From contig CAVSDJ010000001.1 in NCBI GenBank assembly GCA_963726785.1, positions 496,001 to 560,000 on the forward strand: a stretch of DNA of 64,000 bases. The letters are read 5' to 3'. Under the pieces are notes generated by a model. The model saw only the letters and a list, made by a program, of their open reading frames with translations, was not told the origin of the DNA and searched no databases. Of this stretch, positions 1-8,620 are shown piece by piece (positions within the stretch are counted from its first letter, which is position 1; each line of letters opens with the position of its first letter). The DNA comes from DATEKX01 sp963726785. Its GTDB lineage: Bacteria; Acidobacteriota; Blastocatellia; UBA7656. The translations under genes and the position numbers were made by a program.

Positions 1-385
1 CTTTACATTCGTTTGGCTTTATGCGGGTTTCAGTGCTGAGACGATGAGCTTCATTCTGATAGGGGGCATTTGGCAATCGCGCCGCGAGGACAGCTTTGCG
101 AATGATGCGACCTTCATCACCTGGCTTGCGCCGTCCGCTGAGATGTTTGAACGCAATCTGATAAGCATGATTTCGATTGTTATCTTTTTCTTCGTCAAGT
201 TGTTTTAACAGGTATGGGTCAGTTGCTAATTCTTCTCGCACTAATTCAATTATTTCTTTTACATCCAAAACCCCCGGTTGGTTTTTAACCGGGCAAGTGA
301 CGCCCGATCCGATTAAGAAGACAACCTCATCGCGTTCCTTGTAGCTGTACGCTAGCCGGTCTATAAGAAAATCTATCCGATTCAT
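1..385 (-). CDS. SIR2-like domain protein, 5' part only (runs off the left edge)
   Basis: The reading frame is open from an ATG at 385 to base 1, giving 128 residues; the rest lies outside the window. An AAAGGA ribosome-binding site sits just upstream of the ATG. The N-terminus contains VVFLIGSGVT, then a proline/glycine stretch and VLDVKEIIELV. This layout resembles the nucleotide-binding start of bacterial SIR2-like (SIR2_2 type) NADase domains, which are often fused to STAND/TPR modules in anti-phage defence proteins. The family assignment is from memory of that motif. The remainder is charged and helical, with no catalytic residues visible. Base composition is AT-richer than the housekeeping genes next to it, consistent with acquisition by transfer. 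It could instead be another Rossmann-type protein. Confidence 0.6.
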   Translation of the reverse strand, partial: MNRIDFLIDRLAYSYKERDEVVFLIGSGVTCPVKNQPGVLDVKEIIELVREELATDPYLLKQLDEEKDNNRNHAYQIAFKHLSGRRKPGDEGRIIRKAVLAARLPNAPYQNEAHRLSTETRIKPNECK

Positions 386-746
386 CTACTATCCTTTGAT
401 TCTTGAGAGGCCGGACAGCCTCGGAAATTTGGTTATAATGCTGTGAATGATATATGCCGGTGACCTTTACTACGGGCTCATATTAGTATAAGAGCATTTC
501 GTTATCAAGTTTGAATAATAAGAATAATAGTCTGAACATTTGATTGTTTTTTATTCCCTTATTTGATACGCCAGCGTTTTGTTAAATATAAGATTTATAA
601 ATCTAAAGAGTATGCGCTAGCGCTTTGTCAAACCAATAATTGGTACTGTTCTTGTAACCCAAACCGTAACTGGACTCTATAAAGCCGGGCAATGTAGGCT
701 AGGTGATGAGCCTGCAACAAAATTGAAATCGGAGTGAAAGAGACGT
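386..746. other. AT-rich intergenic region with small palindromes
   Basis: This divergent spacer lies between the SIR2-like gene and murB. It is clearly AT-rich from about 480 to 610. It holds a perfect 14-bp palindrome AGATTTATAAATCT (591-604), a 10-bp palindrome GCGCTAGCGC (614-623), and an imperfect direct repeat (570-586 and 616-632, 14 of 17 matching). No open frame or clear sigma70 promoter stands out. Confidence 0.5.
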
Positions 747-1868
747 TTGAGCAAGGACGCGGCCTTTAAAGAATTCCATCGCGCGCTATTAAAAAATGCG
801 CCTCTTGCGCCTATGACGACGCTCGGCATTGGTGGCCCCGCGCGCTACTTTGCCGAATGCGCGACCGGCGAAATGCTGTCAATGGGTGTTGAATGGGCGC
901 GCGCGCAGAGGCTCCCGCTTTTCGTGTTGGGCGGCGGCAGCAACATAGTTGTTGCCGACAGCGGGTTTTCAGGGCTCGTCCTGCGTGTTGCGATTCGCGG
1001 CATAGAAACCAGCTTCGACGGCGATAACGTCACGCTCACTGCGGGCGCGGGCGAAGAGTGGGACAGGGTAGTTGCGATGTCTGCCGAATACGGATGGGCG
1101 GGGTTCGAATGCATGTCGGGAATTCCCGGTCACGTTGGGGCTACGCCGATTCAAAACGTCGGCGCGTATGGGCAGGAGACCAGCGAAACCATTCGATCAC
1201 TCGAAGCTCTCGATTTAGAGACAGGCGAGCTTATCGAGATGAGCGCATCGGAATGCGAGTTCGGCTATCGCGCGAGCCGCTTCAAGACGCGAAACCGCAA
1301 TCGCTTCATCATCACGCGAGTAACTTATAAACTGACGGCTTGTGGCAAACCATTCATTCGATACGCAGAGCTAGGGCATTACCTCGCCGATAACGGCGCA
1401 AGTGATCCCACTCCCGCGCAAGTGCGCGAAGCGGTCATCGCGATTCGGCGGCGCAAGGCTATGGTCATTGATTCGAGCGATGCGGACTCGCGCAGCGTCG
1501 GCTCGTTTTTCGTCAACCCTGTAGTCACGCGCGAAGAGTTCGAGCGGGTTAAAGAACTCTCAAATAGATTTACTCGCGACAAAGCAGAGATGCCTGCGTT
1601 TCCGGCTTCGGATGATCAAGTGAAGCTCTCAGCCGCATGGCTGATCGAGCGCGCAGGTTTTGCGCGCGGCTACCGGCACGGAAACGTGGGAACATCAACG
1701 AAGCACGCGCTCGCGATAATCAATCGCGGCGGCGGCACTGCGCGCGAGGTGATTGAGTTAAAAGATTTAATCCAATCTCGCGTAATGGATGCTTTCGGCA
1801 TCGCGCTCGCGCCTGAACCAATCTTCGTAGGATTCGAGCCTGGGAGCGCAGGCGTCCCGCCTGCATGA
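747..1868 (+). CDS. murB: UDP-N-acetylenolpyruvoylglucosamine reductase (MurB)
   Basis: MurB reduces UDP-GlcNAc-enolpyruvate to UDP-MurNAc with NADPH and FAD, the second committed step of peptidoglycan synthesis in the cytoplasm. The protein has an N-terminal FAD_binding_4 region (TTLGIGGPA near residue 24, then LGGGSNIVV) and a MurB C-terminal domain. The active-site serine motif GSFFVNP and the C-terminal EPIFVGFEPG match the E. coli-like type I enzyme. The start is TTG at 747, chosen because GGAGTG lies about 10 bases upstream and no in-frame ATG fits. At 373 residues it is about 30 longer than E. coli MurB. Its last residues (GSAGVPPA) are encoded by a palindromic repeat that supplies the stop codon, so the natural end was probably slightly shorter. 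Confidence 0.96.
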   Translation: MSKDAAFKEFHRALLKNAPLAPMTTLGIGGPARYFAECATGEMLSMGVEWARAQRLPLFVLGGGSNIVVADSGFSGLVLRVAIRGIETSFDGDNVTLTAGAGEEWDRVVAMSAEYGWAGFECMSGIPGHVGATPIQNVGAYGQETSETIRSLEALDLETGELIEMSASECEFGYRASRFKTRNRNRFIITRVTYKLTACGKPFIRYAELGHYLADNGASDPTPAQVREAVIAIRRRKAMVIDSSDADSRSVGSFFVNPVVTREEFERVKELSNRFTRDKAEMPAFPASDDQVKLSAAWLIERAGFARGYRHGNVGTSTKHALAIINRGGGTAREVIELKDLIQSRVMDAFGIALAPEPIFVGFEPGSAGVPPA

Positions 1869-1952
1869 TTTCACATAATAAACCTTCAAGGCTTTGCTAA
1901 AGTTTGAATGCCTCGCATTTGAAATCATGCAGGCGGGACGCCTGCGCTCCCA
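1841..1952. repeat. Large inverted repeat overlapping the murB 3' end
   Basis: Perfect 33-bp arms at 1841-1873 and 1920-1952 (core GCGCAGGCGTCCCGCCTGC) flank a 46-bp centre. Each arm core is itself nearly palindromic (GCAGGCG...CGCCTGC). The element lies between convergent genes, contributes the murB stop codon and could serve as a bidirectional terminator. From memory, similar GC-rich palindromes are dispersed in acidobacterial genomes; only one copy is visible here. Confidence 0.9.
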
Positions 1953-1967
1953 GCAAAGAGCGGTCAT

Positions 1968-3131
1968 TTATTTACCGCCGATCACCGATTTGTAAAGTTC
2001 TTCGTACTGCGGAATGATCTGGTCGGTGGTGAAACGCGTAACAGCTATTTCGCGGCCTCGTCGCCCAAGGCGCTCGCGCAGGCTGTCATCGCTCAGGACT
2101 TGAATCGCTGCTTCGGCCATACCATCAACATCTCCTATGTCGAACAGGTAGCCGCACCCGTCTTCTTCTATCACTTCGGGTATGCCGCCAACGCGCGTGG
2201 CTATCACGGGAACTTCGCAGGCCATCGCTTCGAGCGCAGACAGGCCAAACGATTCCGACTGGCTCGGCAACAGAAATAAATCGGCAACCGACAGGTAATC
2301 GCGAATCTGAGACTGCGGCTGTTTCCCTACGAACTGAACAAAGCCTTCAACGCCCAGTCGCGCGGCAAGCGTCTCTGCGTCTTGTCGCTCAGGCCCATCG
2401 CCGCACATTATCAACTTCACTCCAAACTGGCTCCCAGAGCCGTTTTCAAGCGCTCTCATCCGAGCAAGCACTTCTATGCAGTCTGTTATTCGCTTGATGG
2501 GGCGAAAGGTCGAAATGTGCAGGATAATCTTTTCACCATCAGGCGCGAGCGTGCGTCTGAGCGATTCATTCTGCGTGCGGCGATAGTAATCTGCATCTAT
2601 GAAGTTGTAGATGACTTCAATCTCGCAATCCGTGCGAAAGGTCTCGCACGTCGCAAGGCGAAGGTATTGAGATATGGCCGTCACCCGGTCGGATTGCTCT
2701 ATGCCGAACCGTGTGATCGGCAGAAAAGACGGGTCGCGCCCGACAAGCGTTATGTCCGTTCCGTGCAGAGTCGTCACCACAGGCAGATAGCGCACAGGCT
2801 TTAGTATCTCGCGCGCGAGGTATGCGCTGACGGCGTGCGGTATCGCGTAATGCATATGCACAAGATCAAGCGAATACTCGACAGCGACTTCTGTCAGCTT
2901 CGAGGCCAGCGCGTCAGTGTATGGCGGGTACTCGAACAGCGGATAGCTGAACATGTCTACCCGGTGAAACTTGATTCGTTCGCGCGTTCGTTCGCCGTCG
3001 CCCAATCGCATGGGCGGCGCATAGCTTATGAAATGAATCGAGTGGCCGCGTTTTGCAAGCTCAAGCCCAAGCTCTGCGCCAACTACTCCGCTGCCGCCGT
3101 ATGATGGATAGCACGTGATTCCAATATTCAT
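1968..3131 (-). CDS. bshA: N-acetyl-alpha-D-glucosaminyl L-malate synthase BshA
   Basis: BshA is a retaining GT4 glycosyltransferase that joins GlcNAc from UDP-GlcNAc to L-malate, the first step of bacillithiol synthesis in the cytoplasm. The N-terminus MNIGITCYPSYGGSGVVG is characteristic of BshA. The GT4 C-terminal domain is present, with PSQSESFGLSALEAMACEVPVIA carrying the ExxxxxxxE donor-binding signature. At 387 residues the length is normal. It is translationally coupled to the upstream bshB1: the stop and start overlap as TGATG at 3129-3133. Together the two genes give GlcN-malate; the cysteine-adding BshC is not in this window. Confidence in function is high because both partner enzymes are adjacent. 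Confidence 0.94.
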   Translation of the reverse strand: MNIGITCYPSYGGSGVVGAELGLELAKRGHSIHFISYAPPMRLGDGERTRERIKFHRVDMFSYPLFEYPPYTDALASKLTEVAVEYSLDLVHMHYAIPHAVSAYLAREILKPVRYLPVVTTLHGTDITLVGRDPSFLPITRFGIEQSDRVTAISQYLRLATCETFRTDCEIEVIYNFIDADYYRRTQNESLRRTLAPDGEKIILHISTFRPIKRITDCIEVLARMRALENGSGSQFGVKLIMCGDGPERQDAETLAARLGVEGFVQFVGKQPQSQIRDYLSVADLFLLPSQSESFGLSALEAMACEVPVIATRVGGIPEVIEEDGCGYLFDIGDVDGMAEAAIQVLSDDSLRERLGRRGREIAVTRFTTDQIIPQYEELYKSVIGGK

Positions 3132-3874
3132 CAGGAGTACATATTCATTCTGCGGGTCAGCAGTTCTACGGGGTCGTGGACGTTGAGCGCTTCGCGGACG
3201 ACGAAGGCTTCGGCGTGCTCGACCGCGATGAGCGAACCGAAAAACCTTTGCCGCGATTCGAGCCTGCGCAGGAATGCTTCGCTACTTAGAGCCGTTTCAA
3301 GCTCGCTGCTATTCGGGTCGTAAAGCTGCGAGCGATAACAGGCGACCGCTTTTTGTTTCTGCTCAGCGTGTTCGCCTATGTCAACGACGAATGTAGGGGC
3401 GACCGTGCGCGGAAACATGAAGTGCGCGACTGTCTGCGGGCGAAATCGCTCCTGACTTGCTTCCGCGTCGTATTTAGCAAGCCCCGCTACATGCGTGGCT
3501 TCGCGCACAATCTGGCAAGTGTGAACGTGGTCGGGATGCGGGTCTTCCCAGAAATGCGTGAATATGACGCGCGGGCGGTAGAGTCGAATCTTTCTGACCA
3601 TCCTGACGCGAGACTCTTCATTCAACCAGATGTGGCCGTCGGGCAGTTCGAGGTTGTCGCGCACGGCAAGCCGCATCTCGACTGCCGCGGCTGCCGCCTC
3701 GCGCGCGCGAATCTCTGCCGTGCCGCGCGTGCCGAGTTCGCCGCGAGCCATGTCGAGCACGCCCACCTTATAGCCGAGCGCGGCAAGTTTTATGAGAGTT
3801 CCGCCGCAAGAGAACTCCACATCGTCTGGGTGCGCGCCAACGGCTAGCGCGTCGAGTTTGATTTCACTGCTCAT
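3131..3874 (-). CDS. bshB1: Bacillithiol biosynthesis deacetylase BshB1
   Basis: BshB1 is a zinc-dependent PIG-L/LmbE-family deacetylase that removes acetate from GlcNAc-malate, the second step of bacillithiol synthesis. The zinc/catalytic motif AHPDD occupies residues 14-18, and a downstream HFWEDPHPDH supplies further histidines. The segment DMARGELGTRGT is typical of BshB1 and of the related mycothiol deacetylase MshB. It is 247 residues, the usual length. It is the first gene of a two-gene operon with bshA, divergent from the yceD-rpmF operon. LmbE enzymes acting on other GlcNAc conjugates would look similar, but adjacency to bshA settles the call. Confidence 0.93.
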   Translation of the reverse strand: MSSEIKLDALAVGAHPDDVEFSCGGTLIKLAALGYKVGVLDMARGELGTRGTAEIRAREAAAAAVEMRLAVRDNLELPDGHIWLNEESRVRMVRKIRLYRPRVIFTHFWEDPHPDHVHTCQIVREATHVAGLAKYDAEASQERFRPQTVAHFMFPRTVAPTFVVDIGEHAEQKQKAVACYRSQLYDPNSSELETALSSEAFLRRLESRQRFFGSLIAVEHAEAFVVREALNVHDPVELLTRRMNMYS

Positions 3875-3932
3875 CAGGCAAATCCTCTACCTCCAAGTTA
3901 GTGCCCACGCGCCTTACGGTCAAGCGCGTTGG

Positions 3933-3960
3933 TTGACAAAGAGGTTCTGTCCGATATAAT
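3933..3960 (+). promoter_or_regulatory. Sigma70 promoter for the yceD-rpmF-plsX-fab operon
   Basis: TTGACA (3933-3938) and TATAAT (3955-3960) are both exact consensus hexamers separated by 16 bp. The ATG of yceD is about 93 bases downstream of the -10 box. It is the strongest-looking promoter in the window, fitting its position upstream of ribosomal and lipid-synthesis genes. Confidence 0.85.
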
Positions 3961-4052
3961 GAATATCTTTTGCGCCGAGCAGTTTTTTTGTGTGAATATA
4001 GTGTATAGGCAGGTCGCCAGCAGCACTCGATTCGGCAAGTTGTGGACGCGGA

Positions 4053-4586
4053 ATGAAGCTCACAGCGATGAAGGTTAATGTTGCCAAGATCAGTGAAGAT
4101 GAAGGATTGGACATTCATCATCTGTACCCGGAAGGCGAGCCTGTTTTGAGCGGCGATGAGGGCCGATTAGCAGGCCGGACAACGCTCGACTTGCAGGCTG
4201 TTCGCGCGGGGAAGCAGGTCAGGCTTGCAGGCAGTGTAAACGCAAATGTCGAATTTGATTGCGACCGTTGTTTGAAGCCCCTGTCTGTTGCCGTCGATCA
4301 GAGTTTTGATCTGTTATATGTTCCCCCGCTCGGAACCGACGAAGAGCACGAGCTTGGTGAGGACGACCTTTCCATAGCTTTTTACCAGGATGATGTGATT
4401 GATTTTGATGACCTGGTGCGCGAGCAGATAGAGCTTGCGCTTCCAATGGCGCGGCTGTGCGGCGATAACTGTCAAGGGCTGTGCCCGGAATGCGGTGTGA
4501 ATCTAAATGATGTAGAGTGCGTCTGCAAATTAGAGGAAGTAGACGCGCGCTGGGCCACGCTAAAAGAATTGAAGAGTAATAACTGA
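4053..4586 (+). CDS. yceD: YceD/DUF177 family protein
   Basis: This 177-residue member of the DUF177 (YceD) family is typically encoded immediately upstream of rpmF and linked to rRNA processing and ribosome assembly. The sequence shows the family's cysteine motifs, CDRCLKPL near the middle and CGDNCQGLCPECG near the C-terminus, probably binding zinc. The acidic segment between them is also typical. The start at 4053 has GGA just upstream; a second ATG at 4068 is possible. It leads the operon followed by rpmF, plsX, fabD, acpP and fabF. The biochemical role of bacterial YceD is only partly known; identity rests on motifs and synteny. Confidence 0.88.
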   Translation: MKLTAMKVNVAKISEDEGLDIHHLYPEGEPVLSGDEGRLAGRTTLDLQAVRAGKQVRLAGSVNANVEFDCDRCLKPLSVAVDQSFDLLYVPPLGTDEEHELGEDDLSIAFYQDDVIDFDDLVREQIELALPMARLCGDNCQGLCPECGVNLNDVECVCKLEEVDARWATLKELKSNN

Positions 4587-4609
4587 TTGAAATTATCAAG
4601 GAGTTTATA

Positions 4610-4795
4610 ATGCCAAATCCGAAACGGAAACATTCTAAGTCTCGCACGGGCAAGCGCCGGGCGCACGATCATCTGGTGCCGCCTGCGATTGGCAATTGCC
4701 CTAACTGCGGCGAGCCTCGCCCGCCACATCGCGTGTGCCCCAAGTGCGGCTTTTATCGTGGGCGCGTTGCTATCGAAATGAAAGAAGAAGAGTAA
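4610..4795 (+). CDS. rpmF: 50S ribosomal protein L32
   Basis: L32 is a small protein of the large ribosomal subunit. The 61-residue product begins MPNPKRKHSKSRTGKRRAHD, the conserved basic L32 start. It has the zinc-ribbon form with Cys30, Cys33, Cys43 and Cys46. An AAGGAG site lies 6 bases before the ATG. It is the second gene of the yceD operon, in the usual arrangement upstream of plsX. No zinc-independent paralogue is visible here. Confidence 0.98.
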   Translation: MPNPKRKHSKSRTGKRRAHDHLVPPAIGNCPNCGEPRPPHRVCPKCGFYRGRVAIEMKEEE

Positions 4796-4799
4796 CTCC

Positions 4800-4876
4800 A
4801 TTTTAGATTTTAGATTTTGGATCGGCAGACGACAGAAACTCTCTAATCCAAAATCTAAAATCTAAAATCTAAAATC
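4800..4876. repeat. A/T-rich inverted repeat between rpmF and plsX
   Basis: Left arm 4800-4822 and right arm 4846-4868 are perfect 23-bp complements built from repeated TTTTAGA / TCTAAAA units. The right side continues with further units to about 4876, and the centre is about 23 bp. It sits inside an operon. A second member of the family is at 61685-61759. Confidence 0.88.
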
Positions 4877-4885
4877 TGTAGGCTT

Positions 4886-5938
4886 ATGATAAAAATCGCT
4901 GTGGACGCAATGGGCGGCGATTTCGCCCCCACTAGCGAGGTCGAGGGCGCGCTTGAAGCTGCGCGCGATCTCGGCGTCGGCGTCATTTTAGTGGGACGAT
5001 CAGAGCTGATACAGGCTGAACTCGACCGTCATCGCAGAAATCGAACCCTGGCCAGCGGCATCTCCTGGCGCACTTCTCACGTTGAAATCGTTGACGCGCA
5101 GGAGGTCATCACGATGAATGACCCTGTAGCGATTGCCGTCCGCCGCAAAAAGAACAGCTCCATCCGCGTCGCCGCTAAACTCGTGCGCGACGGCGAAGCG
5201 CAAGCTCTGGTGAGCGCGGGCAATACGGGCGCTGTGATGATGACTTCAAAGCTCGTAATCGGCGCGCTTCCGAACGTTGATCGCCCTGCGCTTGCTACGG
5301 TTCTTCCTACGCTGACGGGACAGGGCACTGTCATAATTGATGTGGGCGCGAATGCTGAATGCAAGCCTGCGCACCTGTACGACTTTGCCGTGATGGGGTC
5401 GCTTTATTCAAGCGTCATAGTCGGCGTTCGCAATCCGCGCGTGGGCCTTCTTTCTATCGGTGAAGAAGAGGTGAAGGGAAACGACCTGACGAAAGAGGCA
5501 TTCAAACTGCTGCGCAACTCGTCTCTTAATTTCATCGGCAATATCGAAGGGCGCGATATGTTCACGGGGCAGGCCGACGTGATCGTTTGCGATGGCTTTA
5601 CGGGTAACATCGCGCTCAAAACCAGCGAAGGCGTATTCGAGTTCATAATGCGATTGCTCAAGCACGAGCTTAAAGCCTCGATACAGACAAAGGCGGGCGC
5701 TTGGCTCACTCGACCGGCATTTCAGAAATTCAAGAAGCGACTCGATTATGCTGAATATGGCGGCGCTCCGCTGCTCGGTATCAAAGGCGTCACGGTCATC
5801 TGTCACGGGCGATCAAACGCTAAAGCGATTCGCAATGCGATCAGAGTCGCGCACGATTATTGCACCGGAGACGTCAACAGCAAGATAGAAGCATCTGTAG
5901 GCGCAGCGGCGATAGCCAGCCGCGATGGGCACGGATAG
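4886..5938 (+). CDS. plsX: Phosphate acyltransferase PlsX
   Basis: PlsX converts acyl-ACP to acyl-phosphate, the donor used by PlsY to begin phospholipid synthesis. The N-terminus MIKIAVDAMGGDFAP is the family signature. Further conserved segments include VSAGNTGA, DVGANAEC and CDGFTGNIALK. It is 350 residues, the normal length. The ribosome-binding site is weak, and the gene follows an inverted repeat that separates it from rpmF. It starts the lipid part of the operon. Unusually, fabH is not between plsX and fabD, where many bacteria carry it. Confidence 0.96.
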   Translation: MIKIAVDAMGGDFAPTSEVEGALEAARDLGVGVILVGRSELIQAELDRHRRNRTLASGISWRTSHVEIVDAQEVITMNDPVAIAVRRKKNSSIRVAAKLVRDGEAQALVSAGNTGAVMMTSKLVIGALPNVDRPALATVLPTLTGQGTVIIDVGANAECKPAHLYDFAVMGSLYSSVIVGVRNPRVGLLSIGEEEVKGNDLTKEAFKLLRNSSLNFIGNIEGRDMFTGQADVIVCDGFTGNIALKTSEGVFEFIMRLLKHELKASIQTKAGAWLTRPAFQKFKKRLDYAEYGGAPLLGIKGVTVICHGRSNAKAIRNAIRVAHDYCTGDVNSKIEASVGAAAIASRDGHG

Positions 5939-5968
5939 AAGTGGCCAGTTGACCATTGACCGCCAATT

Positions 5969-6901
5969 ATGAAGACGGCATTTATATTTCCGGGGCAGGG
6001 GGCGCAGCAAGTGGGGATGGGGAAGTCGCTTGCTGAAGCCGTACCGGCGGCGAAAGAGATATTTGAAAAAGCTGACATCGCGCTCGGCATGAATCTGGCA
6101 AGGCTGTGCTTTGAAGGGCCAGAAGAAGAGTTGCGGTTGACTCGCAATACGCAGCCTGCGATTCTCGCCACTTCAATTGCCGCGCTTGGCTCACTTGAAG
6201 CGCGGGGCGCAAAGGCCGATTTTGTAGCGGGCCATTCGCTCGGAGAATACACGGCGCTCGTGGCGGCTGGCGCATTGAAATTTGAAGACGCGCTGAAGGT
6301 GGTTCGCCGACGTGGCGAGTTCATGCAGGAAGCCGTGCCTGCGGGCGAAGGCGCGATGGCCGCCTTGCTCGGCTGCAACATCGAAACGGTTCGAGCCGTC
6401 TGCGTCGAAGCTTCAGAACAGGGCGTTTGCGCTCCCGCGAATGTGAATTCGCCGAGCCAAACTGTGATTGCAGGGCATAAGGCGGCGGTCGAGCGCGCGG
6501 TCGAGCTTGCGAAACAAAAAGGCGCGAAACGCGCCGTAATGCTTTCGGTCAGCGCGCCGTTTCATTGTGATTTGATGAAGCCCGCAGCCGAGCGCCTTGC
6601 GCCTGTGCTTGCCGAAATTGAATTTGCGGATTTGAACGCGCCGCTTGTCACAAATGTAGATGCGGCTATTATCACTAAGGGGAACGATGCCCGCGACGCG
6701 CTCGCAAGGCAAGTAGCGTCGCCAGTTCTCTGGAGCGAATCGGTGAAGCGGTTGCTTGATGAAGGAGTGACGCGCTTCGTCGAATTAGGGCCGGGCAAAG
6801 TGCTGTCGGGCCTTGTGCGGCAGATGAGCCGCGAAGTGGAAGTTTTGAATGTCGAAGACGCCGATTCGCTTGATCGAACGGCTGGGGCTATGGGATTTTA
6901 A
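5969..6901 (+). CDS. fabD: Malonyl-CoA:ACP transacylase
   Basis: FabD transfers malonyl from CoA to acyl carrier protein, feeding fatty-acid elongation. The start FIFPGQGAQ and the nucleophile motif GHSLGEY with Ser90 are conserved, and His199 in APFHCD completes the dyad. The 310-residue length matches E. coli FabD. It lies 30 bases after plsX and 43 before acpP, clearly co-transcribed. The protein is standalone, not a module of a larger polyketide enzyme. Confidence 0.97.
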   Translation: MKTAFIFPGQGAQQVGMGKSLAEAVPAAKEIFEKADIALGMNLARLCFEGPEEELRLTRNTQPAILATSIAALGSLEARGAKADFVAGHSLGEYTALVAAGALKFEDALKVVRRRGEFMQEAVPAGEGAMAALLGCNIETVRAVCVEASEQGVCAPANVNSPSQTVIAGHKAAVERAVELAKQKGAKRAVMLSVSAPFHCDLMKPAAERLAPVLAEIEFADLNAPLVTNVDAAIITKGNDARDALARQVASPVLWSESVKRLLDEGVTRFVELGPGKVLSGLVRQMSREVEVLNVEDADSLDRTAGAMGF

Positions 6902-6944
6902 ATTTTGGTTTTCAAATTGAAAAACATCTAGGAGGAAGTTCGAA

Positions 6945-7191
6945 ATGGCTGAAGGTTCCGTTGAGGAAAGAGTGAAATCAATCATAGTTGACGAGTTGGG
7001 CGTAGACGAAGGCGAAGTCACCGCGAACGCGCGCTTCATCGATGATCTGGGCGCAGACTCGCTCGACACGGTTGAGCTTGTCATGAAGATTTGAAGAAGA
7101 GTTCGGCATAGAGATTCCCGACGAGGACGCCGAAAAAATTCAGAGCGTGCGCAACGCCGTAGAATACATAGAGCAGCACGCCAAGGCGTAG
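6945..7191 (+). CDS. acpP: Acyl carrier protein (frame broken by one extra base)
   Basis: ACP carries growing acyl chains on a 4'-phosphopantetheine arm. An AGGAGG site lies 9 bases before the ATG at 6945. The first frame encodes 48 ACP-like residues including the attachment motif DSLD with Ser39, then hits TGA at 7092. Reading on from 7090 in the next frame gives FEEEFGIEIPDEDAEK and ends at TAG 7189-7191. The rejoined product is 81 residues and a typical ACP. A single inserted base around 7086-7090 explains the break. Because acpP is normally essential and both halves are perfectly conserved, a sequencing or assembly error is the likeliest cause. It lies between fabD and fabF in the standard order. 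Confidence 0.9.
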
Positions 7192-7218
7192 TGTGCTTTC
7201 AACCCGGAGGAATTTTAC

Positions 7219-8463
<1,245 letters not shown>

Positions 8464-8485
8464 AGCGAAGTTCAAATAAGAACTC

Positions 8486-8603
8486 ACCGCAGAGGACGCA
8501 GAAGAAATAATGAATTATGAACGATGAATGATGAACCGAAGAGAGGCTCTTAATTCATCATTCATCATTCCGCATTCATCGTTTCTTCTGCGTCCTCTGC
8601 GGT
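8486..8603. repeat. Nested inverted repeat, CCGCAGAGG family
   Basis: The outer arms, 8486-8507 and 8582-8603, are perfect 22-bp complements starting ACCGCAGAGGACGCAGAAG. Inside them is a second inverted repeat made of ATGAATGATGAA-like units (about 8508-8534 against 8551-8577). It sits between fabF and etfB. Shorter-centred relatives occur at 16166, 42298 and 56976. Confidence 0.88.
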
Positions 8604-8620
8604 AATAATTAAGGATCAAC

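Noticed and set aside
4800..4876. CRISPR-like array of TCTAAAA repeats
   Set aside because: The units are contiguous, without spacers, and form an inverted repeat; no cas genes are nearby.
7080..7095. Programmed +1 frameshift in acpP
   Set aside because: No slippery sequence or stimulator is visible, ACP genes are not known to use frameshifting, and other indels in the window point to sequence errors.
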